This document shows, piece after piece, positions 31,101 to 45,137 of a DNA stretch of 64,000 nucleotides (the first letter of the stretch is position 1; every line of letters starts with the position of its first letter). The notes under the pieces are model-generated. The model ran no database searches and was not told the DNA's origin. It saw only the letters and a program-made list of their open reading frames with translations. The position numbers and the translations under genes are program-made. Source of the DNA: Bacilli bacterium (GTDB lineage: Bacteria; Bacillota_I; Bacilli_A; RF39; UBA660); contig CAAERO010000019.1 in assembly GCA_900758495.1 (NCBI GenBank), positions 36,655-100,654 on the forward strand, written 5' to 3'.

Positions 31101-34100
31101 CACTAGGTATCTAAAAGTCGTCAACTTCATTCAAATGTCTATAAACAGGATTACCGTTTTCATCTACTATGTTATTAAGAGTACCATTGCTGATACGCAT
31201 ATTAGTAGGTTTAACGTGTTTTGCTGCCTCTAGAGGCAATCTACCATCTGTAAAATAGTTCGGTGCGTATTGTTTGATGATCTTAGTTCTAAGGGCAAGC
31301 AAATGGCTAATCTGAGCATCTACATCTTCAGGAGTCATACCAAGATTAAGTAGGTCATCTCTCAGACTTTGAGTAATAGCTCTTAAAGAAGTATTATATA
31401 CTATACCATCTTTTTCTATAATCAGATGTATAGCTAAGTTCTTCAATGCGGTATCTCCACCACTCATATCATGTGTACTTGAGGTTACCACATAATATGC
31501 GTCATCTACCGTACTAAGCCATCCTGGAGTAGCCAGGTTAACTGCTAATACAGAGCCAGGTCTACGTTCAGCTGCTTTGCCATCCTTTGTAATGAATGTA
31601 ACAGGTTTGCCTGCTACTGTAATAGGCATTACTTCATCAGTAGTAGGTAAGTAGAAGAAAGTATTAGCTATGTAAGCTCTCTTTTGTTTACTCTTAGTAA
31701 TAATAGGATTACGTTCGTCCATATCTGCTGTATCATTAGCATACGTAGCAGGACCAGTAAATCCATCATCATACATTTCGTCAAATACATTTTGTACTTG
31801 AAGCATTTCTTCTCCTATAGTAATAGAGTTATCCGGATTCTATTGCATAGTAGGATCCCATTTTACTTCATCTGTAGCAGGGTCAATGTATACCTCAGAT
31901 GCTTTACCTTCTTCAAGAGTAGGAGGAGCTACTTTATCTTTCTATGCTTCCTATATTGGAGCAGGAGTAGGTTCAATGCTAGGAGAAGGTTCTGGTGTTT
32001 GTACTTCAGGTACTTTTGGTTTCTTTTCCTCTATAGTAGAAGGAACGTCTTTGTCTTCTTTTTCTTCTTCAAATGAAGACTGAGAATCATCGTTTGCTGC
32101 TTCTTCAGCAGAATCATTAATAGGATTTTCTGGAGTTACTTCTTCTACAGCATTGGTGGCTATCTCTATATCTAATTTAGAATTATCGTCATTATCCTAA
32201 TTGTTATTAACAGCTTCCTCCTATACCTTAGTACGCTCTGTATCATCAACATAAGTATCGTCTAATTCATACTCTCTAGCTTCTTCTTCATCGAGTAATT
32301 CTTGAGGTAATGTCTCTAATTCAGGATTTGCTTCCTATTCCAATTTATTTACAAGAGTTTCAATCTAAGAAATAGTTTTACTATCCTCATCTTCTTTTTC
32401 CTTCATCTCATCCTGAGGTACAACAGGAGGAGTATTTTCTTCCATTGTATCCATAGGAGATTCAGTTTTCTCAGCTGGAGAAGGTTGTTCTAAAGTAGCA
32501 GGTTCCTCAGTAGTTACAGTTTGAGTATCTTCATCAACTACAGGTTCTTCTGCAGGAGTACCCTACTCTTCTTCTTTTTCCTGTCTTGCTACCTGTTCTT
32601 TGCTATCTCTACGTATTAAATCTCTTTGAATAACAGATACAGCTCTACGCTTATAAAGTGATTGCTTATCAGCTAAGTTCTCGCTTTCATCCCACTCCTT
32701 ATTTACTTTGTCATTGTAGTCTTTGATTACCTGTTGTTCAGATCTAGGCTGTCTTCCATTAGCTTCATCTTCATTAGCTGCATTAGTAAGTATAGATTGT
32801 CTTTGAGCATCTGTTATATTATCCCAAGTAGGTCTATAAAGTCTTGTATCGCCAGCATAAGAACCGACGATATATGCAGCATTATGTTGAATAAGATCTT
32901 GTGTAGCTCCGTCATTAATAAACTTCTCAGTAAGAGCTTGTTCTAATTCCTCTTGATAGGGAAGAGCTATAGCGTTTAATGCTTCTTGTTGCTCTGTTGT
33001 TCTTTTATTCTATTTCTTTAGATTCTTAATATACTATTGAATTCCAGATATACCATCTATGTTGACGTCTAAGTTTAAGTCCTACTTTAGACGTTTTAAA
33101 TCTTGCTTTCTATTAGATAGCTCCGTATCAATAGTATTAAGAACTTTAAAATAAGTATTATTTATAAGATTATTAATAGCACTCTCTCTATATTGAACAA
33201 AGTCTATTGCTTCATCTCCTTCTAATTCGTCTACATATTGATTATACATTAGTCTAAACATACTATCTAACGTATTATCATTACGTATTTTAGATTCAAG
33301 TTCTTCAATAGCTTTAGTAGAATTTTCAGAAGCTTGTGTCTGATCATTCAATCTATCACGTAAATTAATGGCATTCTTGATAATCTGATTATATTGTGTA
33401 TCACCAAAAGTAGCATTAATTTGATTAGCTATATCATTAAGTTCTTTATTAGAGACATAAGTAGATACAGTATTAGCTAAAGCTATGTCTTCATCAATCA
33501 TTTCATCAGTTACACCTTCTGGCTTATATTGTTTCAATGATTGTAAAGAGTTACGTATTCTACCAAAGTTATTACCATTCTACTTAGAAGCGGAGATAAA
33601 CTGATCTATTTTGTTATCTCTTTCAGCATCAGCATAATGATCAGCAGTAAGACCTCTAAGTTTATTGTCTGTTAATACCTGCTTAGTGCCTTCATATACA
33701 TCCCTAGCTCCATATACTCCTGTCATAAACAAACCAGTAAATCCACCAATCTTCATTTCATTGATAAGATCCTTATCTGTATTAAGAGTATTATCTGGAT
33801 GTATTCCATAGTAAGCTAAATTGGCTTCTAATCCTAGATTAGCCATATTGGCTGCACCACTTAACAAAGAATATCCTTCAGCATTATCATAATCTCCTTT
33901 TTGATATCTACTAGATACTAAATTCTGAACACCTTCTTCAGTACGTTCAGTAAAATAACTTAATCCTAAAGCTTTACCTAATTTAGTAATAGTACTTAAA
34001 GCATCCTTAGTAGCTACTTTACCCATAGGGTTCTTAGATATCTTATCAGCTACTCTGGTAAGGGTATTATCAAGTATGGAATTACCTGCCTCAGCTAATC

Positions 34101-35694
34101 CTCTATTAGATACTGACTAAGCCATTTCAGCAGAAGTAGCCATGTTAGGAGTCTTACCCAGTAATCTACGCATACCATATGCTCTAGACAGCCATTGGCC
34201 ACCATATGAGAATAAAGTAGATTCTACATAATCAGGAATAGATAAGGCTGAGTTAGTCTGTTTTAATACTTCTAAACCCTTTTTAGATTCGTCAAGTATT
34301 TCGTTATATCTTGGATCGTCAGTCTTTAACTGTTGTGCTACGGATGCTTGAAATATTTCATAATCATCCATATCATCTACAGGATAGCCTAATGAAGCCA
34401 ATCTAGACTTCGTCTGATTAGTAATATTAGAAATATTAATACCTAATTCATTAGCACCATTAAGTACTCTTTCTTGATATGCAGAGAATGCTTCTGAAGA
34501 TGTTTCACTATCGCGCATATAAGAAGCTATGGCATAGTTAACTCCAGCTTCAGTCATAGCATATAACAAAGGTAAAGTACCACCAGAGCTTGCAGAGAGA
34601 GCTCCTTTAGCTACTCCATTCAATATAGCACTGGCTCCCATTTGACCAATCATAGCTCCAAATTCTGAGTAACTACTACCTAAATGAGGCAATGCGTAAT
34701 ACCAACTCATAGGATCGTCGATACTAATTTCGTTTCTCTCGAATTTAGCTTTGAATTCTGGGTCTATCTTAGTAGGATCGAATAATAGATTACCTTTCTT
34801 GATAGTGTTAATCTTAGCTTGAATATCTTCTTCTTTAGATTTCTTTCTGGCATTAGCTACCTGTAAAGCTTCATCTAACTAACTTACTTGTGTAGAAAGA
34901 GAATTCATATCATTCTTATTTCTACTATCCCACATAAACTACATTTGTTCAGGACTGAGTTTACCTATATTACCAAATATAGTATTAACTCCCTCAGCAG
35001 ACAACATGTGTTTAAAGTTATTATTGGGATTTAAGTCAGCAGAGTAATTTGCATTAAGGTAGTCATAAGTTAAATATTTTAAATAATCTTTAACACTACC
35101 AAACTTCTCACGATTCTTAAATAGTTCTTGAGGTCTTGTTTCATAAAATATATCCTGCAGATAAGGATTAGTTCTAGCCATTTCCTTAACAGCAGGTTCT
35201 AATTGAGCAATTTTTTGGCTCAATTCATTCTAACGAGTATAGGCTGCAGCTAATTGTGAATCAGACCAGTTATACCCATTAAGCTCTATATTCCTATTTA
35301 AGTCTATTAATTCTTGTTTAGAATTTAAATAGTCTTTAGCATTTTCTAGTTGAGGAACCCATAATCCTTCAGTAGAAGATAGCTCACTATACTTCTTATC
35401 CAAGTTAACCTAATGACCTTGTACATTAGCTTGTCTCCAAGGATCTAATACAGTGTGACCTATTTTATTATCTGTAATTATATCTAATAAGCTAAACTCA
35501 TTATCTTTTTCAGTTTTTGGTCTACTGTAATCAGCTTCTTCCAATTGTTTATGTACAGACTCAGCTGCTTCATTAAGCAACTGAGCCTATCTGGCTTCTT
35601 GACTGTATTCTTGTATTCCAAAGGTATCTAGCTTTGGAGTATCATAGAGCTCAAAATCTCTTGCTCTTTGTTTAGTATTAAGTATTTTATCCAT
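22180..35694 (-). CDS. Giant virion protein: zincin protease plus virion RNA polymerase, 4504 aa
   Basis: One minus-strand frame from ATG 35694 to TAA 22180-22182 when TAG is sense; with the standard code it shatters into more than a dozen pieces. The N-terminal about 550 residues are helical, with a Gly/Ala-rich hydrophobic patch (GASAILNGVAKGALSA), as in injected proteins. An acidic, Pro/Glu/Gln-rich linker follows around residues 1000-1280. HEAFH at 2020-2024, with Glu-rich helices after it, is a zincin metallopeptidase signature. DFDVD at 3558-3562 in a GSDFDVDKLY context is the catalytic Asp motif of crAss-type virion RNA polymerases. It is expected to be packaged, injected with DNA and to transcribe early genes; the protease may process the polyprotein. 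Only the frame and motifs are observed. Confidence 0.88.
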
Positions 35695-35702
35695 AATAGA
35701 TA

Positions 35703-37424
35703 TTAATTCATTCTTTCATACTCTGAAATGAGATTCTATGTATCTGTAATTTTACTGCTCAAATGTCTATTATCGTGAGTCCAAGCTGCATCTCTTGTAA
35801 TTGCTGACTCACCTTCATCTGGTATTAAACCTAAAATTGGAACTCTAATAAATTCTCTTGTTTTATCTGACACAGTTCTAGAAGTACCATCACTAGTAGA
35901 ACTCTATCTATCTGTTGTAGATGTAGTTGTATCTCCTAATTTAACCTTTCTCATTCCCATTGCAGCTCTTTCTTCAGGAGTGAAATCACTCATTTGCTCA
36001 ATAGGAATATAAGCGTATTTTCTTTGGTATAAGAAGTTACCATCAGTAGTTACTTTAGGATCACCTTTGATAATAAAGTCGTGATACTTATTACCCATTT
36101 GCCAATTGTGTTTAAATTTATCACGAGCTACCATACCTTTAACTGTAGTATCACTCAAGTTCTTAGCATTTCTACCGCCAGGATTAATAACATTTGAACG
36201 AGTGGTTCCCATTAATCCGTAAGCAAAGTCTTCAGCAAGAATAAAGTTACGAGTATCGTTAGCTTCATATCCACCATAAGCTTTAGTACCATTAGTACCC
36301 TATTTAGCATATACATCACTTACTTCAGGGCTAAGTGGACTGGACATAACATCTAACAGATAGTTCTCTGCAGCAACAAGACTCTTGTGATTTCTTGCTA
36401 TTTGGTTAAAGCTATTACGCATTCTAGCCTGCATTACAGCAGGGTTAGTATTAGCAGCATAAATAGCCTAATCTTCAGGGGATAATGCATCTACACCTTT
36501 CTACATTACTACAGATACTTTATCAGGAGTAAGACCACTAAAGTTATCCATTAATGTCTTACGAGCATCTCTATGTAATATAGTAGTAAGATTGTTCATT
36601 GCTTGAGCACTTCTATTAGCAGCAGCTTTCATCTGTAACTTAGCACTTTCCATCCACCAAGGATCACGTTCAGCCTAATCATATGCAAACTCTCTACCAG
36701 CTGTGATTAGAGTGTTATTAAGTTGATACTCAGCATCTTCTTTACTAAGACCTTGTCTTTGTAATATTTCAAGATGCTTACGGTATTCAGGAGTATTCTG
36801 TATACTTGATAGATTCTTTTGAATTTCATAATCTGTTCTATCTGTAGATACTCCAGAGTGTATCCAACCATTTGACACTCCAATAAAGCTAGCCTTCAGG
36901 TTATCAACATATGGTTTAACTAAGTCTACTTCTGATTTATAGGCTAAAGGAGATATATCGTTGAATATATCATCCTGTGCTGTATCATAATTAGTAAAGT
37001 CTACATCATGCCATAAAGGGTTATATTTACCAGATAACATTAATTGTTGATTTGCTTTCTATCTAGCAAGCATACCCTCTCTACTCTACTTAAGTCTACT
37101 TAAATAACCGTAATCGATATTATTAATTCTCTATTGTAGTCTAGATCTAAAGTTAGCATCCTTCATAGCATCTGGATTAGTAGATGCCTCTTGAATTAAA
37201 TCAGAGAACTTACCTATAGAATTTCTATAGTAGTTTTCTGTATCTACTGCAGAAGGAGATTGAAACTCTCCAAATGTAGTAATTGTATTTGTCAAATCTT
37301 TTGCAGCCTAATCTACAGCTTCTTTCTGTGCTGCACCTATCCTATATAATTCACCAAAATTAATAGGAACGTATGTGTTTAATATAGGAGCTTCTGCAGC
37401 TCTATCATATCTATTTGCCTACAT
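35703..37424 (-). CDS. Internal virion (cargo-type) protein, 573 aa
   Basis: Minus-strand frame from ATG 37424 to TAA 35703-35705, with TAG as the second codon (ATG TAG GCA) and several more. Gln/Ala/Arg-rich helical protein with many Tyr. It lies directly upstream of the giant polymerase gene, where crAss-like phages encode cargo proteins stored in the tail or capsid. The TAG at codon 2 means no product at all without read-through. Specific function unknown. Confidence 0.75.
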
Positions 37425-37435
37425 AATTTATCCTA

Positions 37436-39439
37436 TTATCTTAAGTACTTACTCCAATTCTTAATAGCATCTGATGTAAATCCTGCCTGTAAGAACGGTT
37501 TATATAATTCAAGCATAGCCTTATCTCTCTTACTTTGATTACGCATAAGAGATTTGTTTTGTGCAAATTGACTCAACTGACTTAATCCAGCTCTACGAAT
37601 ATTACGAGCAGAAGCTCTATTTTGTGCATTGAGATCTGAAGCGAGGTTTGTAGCATTGACCCATTGTTTACCAAGATCATTCATAGCATTAGCGTATTCA
37701 CCTTTATACTGATTATTAACATTACTTTCAGTAGCTCTGGCTGCAGCTTTAGCTTTATTTGCTTGGATAGCATTCTATAATCTAAATGCCATATTATGAC
37801 CAGTATTAGTCATTTGTTGACTTGCACTATAATTAGCCACATCTCTATTTTGCTCTATATCTCTAAGTAAAGGATTAATATTATATCTACGTCTACCCAT
37901 AGTATTAGCAATAGCAGATGCGTATGGATTATAATTAGCCTATACTGATTCTGGATTACCTGTGAATAGATTAGACATTATTGGAGCTAGTGTTGCAAAG
38001 TCACTAATAGCGTCTACCCAGTTAGGACTATTTACTTCAGGAGTATTAACTGTAGTAGGATTAGTACCTATAGTAGGCATTATACTTCTAGTTCTAATAT
38101 CTTGAGGAGTAGCGGATACTTCTGGTACTATTTCATCAATAGTACTTAAATCAGACATTATCTCTGGAGCAACTACAGATTTAGCTACTCTAGGAGTAGC
38201 CTTTTTAGAAATAGTCTAAGAACTACTAAATTTAGTTCTTTTGGGAGCAGTAATAGTCACTTCAGGTAATGTACCAGCATTTACTTCTGATACTCTACCA
38301 TAATTATCCCAAGGAGCAGTAACATCTCCTTTTATACCCCAAGTATCTCTAACTCTTGGTGTAGGAGCACTAACACCCATACTGATTTCACCAGCAAATC
38401 TAGGGTCTATCATAAAACCAGCAGCATTGTATCCAGCTGGAGTATTGTCACCTCCTCTAGCAAAACTCTCTAGTTCTTTAGTTTTATTCTTAATACCTTT
38501 CTTAGCTTTAATACTTTCTTGCATAGCAAATAGTTTGTCATGCATTAATTTATTATTCATCTCATTAAGCATATTTGCATTCTAAGCGTATATGTCTTTT
38601 CCTTTACTTTTCTTTCTAGTCATTACTTTATCACCTAATTCTGCAAAGGTTTTATTTGTACCAGGCACTTTCAAAGTATTACTTAATATTCTACTTCCTT
38701 CTGGTAAGTTTACTAAATTACTGTCTGTAGGCTATCCTTGTTCAGGTACTTTACTTACTGAACCATCTGGAGTCTATATTAATTCTCCATCGTCTACATA
38801 AGCCAATGATGAAGGAACTTTACCACCGTACTCAAATACATCAGTATCAAATTCTGTATTATCTTCATTAAATTCATTAGCTAATCTTTCTGTACCAGCT
38901 ACAGCTTCTCTATTTTGAAATGCATTCAACCTTATAGCTGCTCTACGTCTTCTAAGTTTCTTATTTCTAAATGCACCTCTTAAGCCAGTACCCAGAGTAC
39001 CTTCATCAAAGTCAGTAAATGAGGTCATTTCTGCTGCTTTTCCTTTCTTACCAATAAGACCAACTGCTGCACCAGCAATACCACCTACTAAACCACCTAC
39101 AGGTCCACCTATAGTCATACCAAGTTGTGCTCCAGATCCTGCACCTTCCGCTATACCAGTAAGAGATTGCATAGTAGCCTCTCCACCAGTAGTAGCAGTA
39201 GAAGTCTAGAAAGGACTTGTCAATGTATTTATGGCTCCAGGTATTGCCTAAGCTATTTCTGATATATTTCCTATATTTGTATTAGCAGGATTATTCTTAA
39301 TCATAAGATTGTTAGGGTTATTTGGAGCAGTCCCCCTAGCCATTGATGATTGTAATTCCTACATATTACTTAAAGATACCGGCAAACCAAACTACGCAGC
39401 AGGAATCTATATCTTTCTTTTCTTTGTATTCTTTTTCAT
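37436..39439 (-). CDS. Internal virion (cargo-type) protein with glycine-zipper segment, 667 aa
   Basis: Frame from ATG 39439 to TAA 37436-37438 with in-frame TAGs. The N-terminus is basic (MKKNTKKRKIQIPAA). Around residues 95-125 is a Gly/Ala-rich hydrophobic run (GGPVGGLVGGIAGAAVGLIG), a glycine-zipper pattern typical of pore-forming or membrane-inserting ejection proteins. The rest is helical, Asn/Gln-rich. Position between the stabilization protein and the second cargo gene supports an injected internal protein. Confidence 0.75.
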
Positions 39440-39440
39440 A

Positions 39441-42400
39441 TTAAATTCTAGAATATCTATAAGTAGTTGTTATCTAAGGCATCTAAAAAGAATAATCCTT
39501 ATCTGATTTAAATTTATAATCACATATCATATATTTACCTCTCATTCTAGCAGGGAATGACATATTATCATCCTCTTCAAATGAATCCTGTCTTGGAACT
39601 GGTAATCTATAAGTATCTTCACGATAGTCAAATACTAAATCCTAACCGTCTTTATTAGCTACCTAGTGTTTAGTAGTTAATTTAATACTATCAAGAATAT
39701 CATTGGTTAGTATTTTATTATTTGGATCTATAAAGTCTCCCTATAACTGAATATTATCAAATACTTTAGTATACTGAGGATCTTTGTTTACTACTATCTT
39801 TAATCTAATGTCTTTACTAGTATCACCAAATCCTTCTATATCTAATGAATTAATGATATAGAACTCATTATTCTTAGTTGTTACAATTTTATCTGTAAGA
39901 GGTAACGTAAAATCTGGATCAAATGTATATAAAGATGTAAATGCGTTTAATTTTTCATTATATATCAAAGACTTATTATACAGTCTGAACCATACTTCAT
40001 CATATTTCTTATCATACAATGAATTAGCTCCTTTAGTCTTTTGATTATACATGTTATTCATATAAGACTGCACGTTACAATCTTTTGATATTATACTTAT
40101 TCCACTTCCTGTAGATTTACATATTTCATTCTTATTAGAATCGTACCAATATATGCTATTACTAGAGTTAACAATACTTCTATCATTAACTACATTAGTA
40201 CCATTTAGAGTACTCAAATAATCGTATCTATCCAATACTCCACCAGTACCTAATACTAGTTGTCCTACATTGTTATCTTGTATTAGTGATCTTTCATTTA
40301 CAGATAGTATACCAAATGCATTATTCTACCAGAAGTATAGTCTATTGAATATACCTTTTATATTAGTTATCTCTCCATACTAATAATCTACATCTATAAA
40401 ATCAGCAGGTTTAAATATAGACCAATTATCTATATTCTCATTTGTAGTTTTAGCTTGTGAAACATATACCCTATTAGCTGATTTTACATTTGCTTCATCA
40501 TATAATCCTCTAGTACTAAATATTTTTCCATCAGGCTATGCAGAGTATGCGTCATTATATAAATAATAAGGTTTACTTTGCGAATGATATGTACCTAATT
40601 GAACAGGTTCTATTTGCAAATATGCATCTACATTATTTGAAGCACCATTATATGTTCTATTAGTCATTTGCCCCATAGATAATTTCAAATTGATAGTGCT
40701 TTCTAATGGAATATACGCTCCGAAATAACGTTTTCGTTCAGACCAAGAATCACCACCAGAAGCTTCATTTCTTTGAAATATCATTTGAGATGGATAATCT
40801 AGAATCCCAATATAAGTATCTCCCCCAAAAGCATATACTACAGGATTATTCTTATCGCCATATGACCCTATAGGTATATATGTAGAACTAGTTCTAGCTG
40901 AATAAGTATTACCGTTATATGGTATTAATGGTTTTTTTGCATTAACTACAATTAATGGGCAATTATCATTAGCATGTTCATCACGATAAAATGAAATAGG
41001 TTGGATTGAAAGTATATCATCATCTGATACCTATAATATAAGACATGGACCAGCTGGGCCATAAGTAATTACATCTATGTTACTTCCGCCTTCATAAAAA
41101 TTACTAGCAGTCCAATTAGAATAAGTAATGTTACCTATATTAGCTTTATAAGGTTTTACTCCGCCGTTTAGTACAGCGTTGTATGGTATTATAGCTGGAA
41201 GTTTTGCATCTACTATGCTTTGTTCCTTTCCTATAAATTTAGAATTTACTCGAAAGTAGAATTTCTATATATAAGCACAGTACCAATCATCATTGTGAAT
41301 TGCAAATACTTGTGATGCTGAAGCTGACGGATTATTACCAGAATTATATACTTTAGTACTTTTTCTATTAGTAACATGAGATGTTCCTTCTGGTAAACGC
41401 TAAGCTGAGTTATTCATAGCTACCCAGTTTTGCACATTTGTACCTTGCTGATCTGTATCTTGTTTACTGAAATCAGATATAAGAACGGCTTCCTATCTGA
41501 GATATATATTGTCTTTAAATAGAGCTTCAGTCTTTTCTCCATTAAAACATACTTCTGGTGATATAAACCTCCAATAATTATCAGTTATATCTTCTTCATC
41601 AATTTTTCTTCCAACTACACCTGCTCCAGATCTTTCTATTACCAACCCTCTACGTTTAGTATGTAAAAATGGCATTGGCCTATACTCATTAGTGTCTTTA
41701 TTACTTTCTCCTCTGCCTATTTCTCCAGTATCGCTTGTTTCAACAATTTTATAATTATGTATTGGAGTGATAACTCCTTGTGATACAATGGTCCTATCTT
41801 TTTCTGTTCTATCACATCTTACTATTTCATAAGATACCGCATCAATAGGAAAGTTCTTTACCGTAAATTTAATGCCTATAGGTTTTGAGTACCAGTAACT
41901 ACCATATTGTGTAAGAAGAGGGGCTGTGACTAAATTAGGCATTCTAATATCTCCTATCCATAACACTGGAGAAGCTATAAATTTACTATTGTAAAATACG
42001 ATACCAAAGCGATATACTTCATCTCGTTGATAACTTTTAAACAACGAAGCTATAATAGGATCAGCATAATTTCTTTGTCTATAAGCAGAAGTTATAGGTC
42101 TATCATATATTTTACTTCCATTTAATTCATAAATAGGCATAGAATTTGTAGTAAAACCACTAACATCAAGTCCCACATTATTTGCCAATTCTACGCCAGT
42201 AAGAGGAGAATAAGTTTCATTTAATTCTGTATTAATAAAACTATATGATATATTTAGCCCATTACCTCCAAGTTTATTTCCTTCTCCATATACATATTCT
42301 GTAGGCTGCCCAAAGCTAGATCTAGCCGCATTATAAGGGTTAATGCAATCATGATGTCTTGGAATTTTCCTCATAGCATCGTAATCTGTAATTGAGAAAT

Positions 42401-43553
42401 ATTCATAGTCATCAGGATTAGCAGTTTCTAACCTAACGTAATTGTTAGCATTAGCTCTATATACTCTTGCATCGTATTCTACTAGATCATCGTTATCATA
42501 TATCATTGGTATCCAAGACGTTTCTGTAACATTAGACGCAAATAGTCTGTTCTATAGAGAAGTAATACTGTTACATATAAAAGAATAGCTAGTAAACGCA
42601 TTAAATTCTTCCTATGTCATAGTGCTTAATGCACTACTACCAGTATCAGTATAACTTATGTAATCTAAATTCGTATCTATTTCAATATCATCTATTACAG
42701 AATAAGTAGGAATAGAGTTGTTATCTTCATAGAAGATACGTACTATAGTACATCTATTGAAATCTTTAGTGCTAAGTTTTGCTCTTACTGTACATCCTTT
42801 ACCTGTATAAGAGCCTTTCTAAGACCCTTCGTGATTTATTAATGGAGAATTAATTTCAGAAGCATCTAAATGTACTAAATTACTCAAACTAGATAATGAA
42901 GTCTATTGAGAGTGTTTATTATACAGTCTATAACAATACTGTACCATACCAGCTTGAAAGTTACCAGACACAATATCTGTAACTTCAAATGGTGGTAATA
43001 TTGCATTAGGTATTATGTCAATACTATCAGGATTAAGTATATTACCATCTGCATCTACTAAAGGATTATCTACATTAGGGTACTTTATATACTTATCACT
43101 CATAATGTTGATTACTTTAATAGATGAGTTTCCATCAGTAAAGTAAGCTTTAATATTGGACTGTGTTTCGTAATTTAATACTATACTTAACTGATTTGAA
43201 TCAGCTTTTTCACATAGTTTTAATTTACCCTATAATACAATAGTACTAATTAAATTAGGAGAATCAAAATTCTCTATACGATATATTTTATTATAACCGT
43301 CAACTAACTTAGTAACAATTACTGCAATATCATTTATAGTAGCTGTACCTATTATTTCTTCTGTACCTTTAATGCCGTAATTATATTTCTTAGCGCCTTC
43401 TACACTCTAAAGAACACCACTAGTACTAGAATCATCAGTAATTATACGAACATCTTGACCATATCTATATTGATTATTCGGCAATATAGCTGCATCACTG
43501 TCCATATTCATACCACCATAAAATGTATTTATTTGAGCTGTATTACTAATCAT
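39441..43553 (-). CDS. Stabilization / muzzle-like tail protein, 1370 aa
   Basis: One frame from ATG 43553 to TAA 39441-39443 with many TAGs. The N-terminus (INTFYGGMNMDSDAAILPNN, then GQDVRIITDDSS and SVEGAKKY) follows the layout of phage stabilization proteins, which bind below the portal; in crAss-like virions the protein of this size and gene position forms the tail muzzle. Beta-rich throughout. It lies between a connector gene and the cargo proteins, the expected order. Identification is from layout and N-terminal pattern, not full alignment. Confidence 0.7.
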
Positions 43554-43555
43554 AA

Positions 43556-44479
43556 TTATCTATTCTAATTGTATATATTCTGTTCATCTCCTGTAGTAGA
43601 GAAGAATGTATCGTGATCGTCAAACTCTGTATATAATTTATTCCAAGTATTCTTTATACTTTCTATTTCATCTGTACCAGGCATCATAGCTTCAGCATAT
43701 GCCTATTTACGATAAAAGTTATAAGAGTTACGAATATCGTAGTAGTCTCCTTGACTAATCTGACCTTTTAATTTCTTAGGATACATTAGTTTCATAGTCA
43801 CATACCAGAATATAGCTTCTTTGTATGATTCGATATCTGGTATCATTGGCATTGCTTCTTCATCAGTAAATATTGCATAGTATGATACTTTAACAAATCC
43901 TTCAGGTATATTAGTCATTATATAACCAGGTTTAGTCATATACTATAATTCATTACTAAACATAGTGCTATCTCTATGACCTATAGATCCATTAACGTAT
44001 TTACCATTGACTGTACCTACTGTCCATTGATTAAGTAAGATACTAAGGGTTTGACGTAAACTAGTATCTTCATTTAATTTCTGCAGGGCCTCTGTATCAC
44101 TTGTAAGATTGAACATATTCTTTACTAATGGAAATAACTCAGTATCGTGTATCAACATACAAGGTTTACCGCATCCTCTATCATGAAATATCCCAAAGCT
44201 TGAAGTAGTCTTACGCATAGGTAACCAACCACCATCATTCTAGAATGAAAAAGCTACTTGACCCAGTTTGTATAAATCACAAGGTAAAGCTGCTTGATGA
44301 TTTATAATAGGTAGAATAACTACTTTATGATCGTACTATTGAATGGCTCCTATCTTAAGTATAGCTTCGAGTATGTATTCCTTTATATCAGTAATTCGAA
44401 TATCCGGTTCTTTTAATTCTAAATCTGCTATAACTTTAGCTATTATAGCTTTAGAAGAAATCATTCTATTATCTATCAT
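43556..44479 (-). CDS. Head-tail connector / ring-type protein, 307 aa
   Basis: Frame from ATG 44479 to TAA 43556-43558 with TAGs. The helical N-terminal part (IADLELKEPDIRITDIKEYI) followed by IQQYDHKVVILPI looks like adaptor proteins that contact the portal. It joins the stabilization gene by TAATTATG. Its start overlaps the 3' end of the GIY-YIG gene by 11 bp. Role inferred from gene order. Confidence 0.65.
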
Positions 44480-45137
44480 TTTGTGTATTTTTTAATTTCC
44501 AAATATAGCCATAAGCTGATTTTTGTTTGCCTTGATAACATCTTTTTATACTCACTCTTGTAGTATTAGGATTACCTAATGTTCTTGCAGCATCCATAAC
44601 AGAAGGAAACTCTTCAATTAACTAACCATCTAGGCTGTATTTACATATAGGTTTTTCTAAGTTTTTGACATGTTTAGAACGTTTCTAAGATACTCCTTTT
44701 TTCCTTCGCATTTCTTCTGTCCATACTCTATTCTTATTAGCTTTAATAATACTATCACGTTGCTATTGACTCAACGTGTGACCTTTTGGAGTACATCCTG
44801 TAGTTTTGCCAGCTATTTTACAGATATTATAATCTCCTAATTCGTCAAGATACTTCTATTCTATTAGTAGCAAAGTGTCTGTTATATTTTCACATCTTTC
44901 TAATACTATAAAATAAAACTTATCTATACCAAATTTATTAACTGCTCTTTGTAAATAACAATTAACATGTTCTCCTTTTATTAAAGCAGAATAGTGTTGC
45001 CTGAATCTTTTTCTTAATGTTCCAGTAGATCCTATATATTTTTTATTATCAAGGGAATTTACTATAGCATATACTCCACTTCCATCTTCAAGATTATACC
45101 AAGATCCAAAAAACATATCATGTGCATTTTCTTTCAT
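44469..45137 (-). CDS. GIY-YIG homing endonuclease with recoded TAG
   Basis: 222 aa. The GIY-YIG domain is near residues 20-105: GVYAIVN, KKYIGSTGTLRKRFRQHY, NKFGIDKFYFIVLE. A segment with KGHTLSQQQR and a C-terminal NUMOD1-like motif (VMDAARTLGNPNTTRVS) give DNA binding. TAGs at 44856 and later positions must be read through for the binding domain. It is a mobile gene wedged into the connector operon by 4-bp and 11-bp overlaps with its neighbours. Because it uses the recoded TAG, it is adapted to this phage's code. Confidence 0.9.

Noticed and set aside
17948..35694. Cluster of many broken pseudogenes
   Set aside because: The pieces share one frame per gene, the breaks are TAG only, and the text reads continuously across each break, so recoding explains it better than decay.
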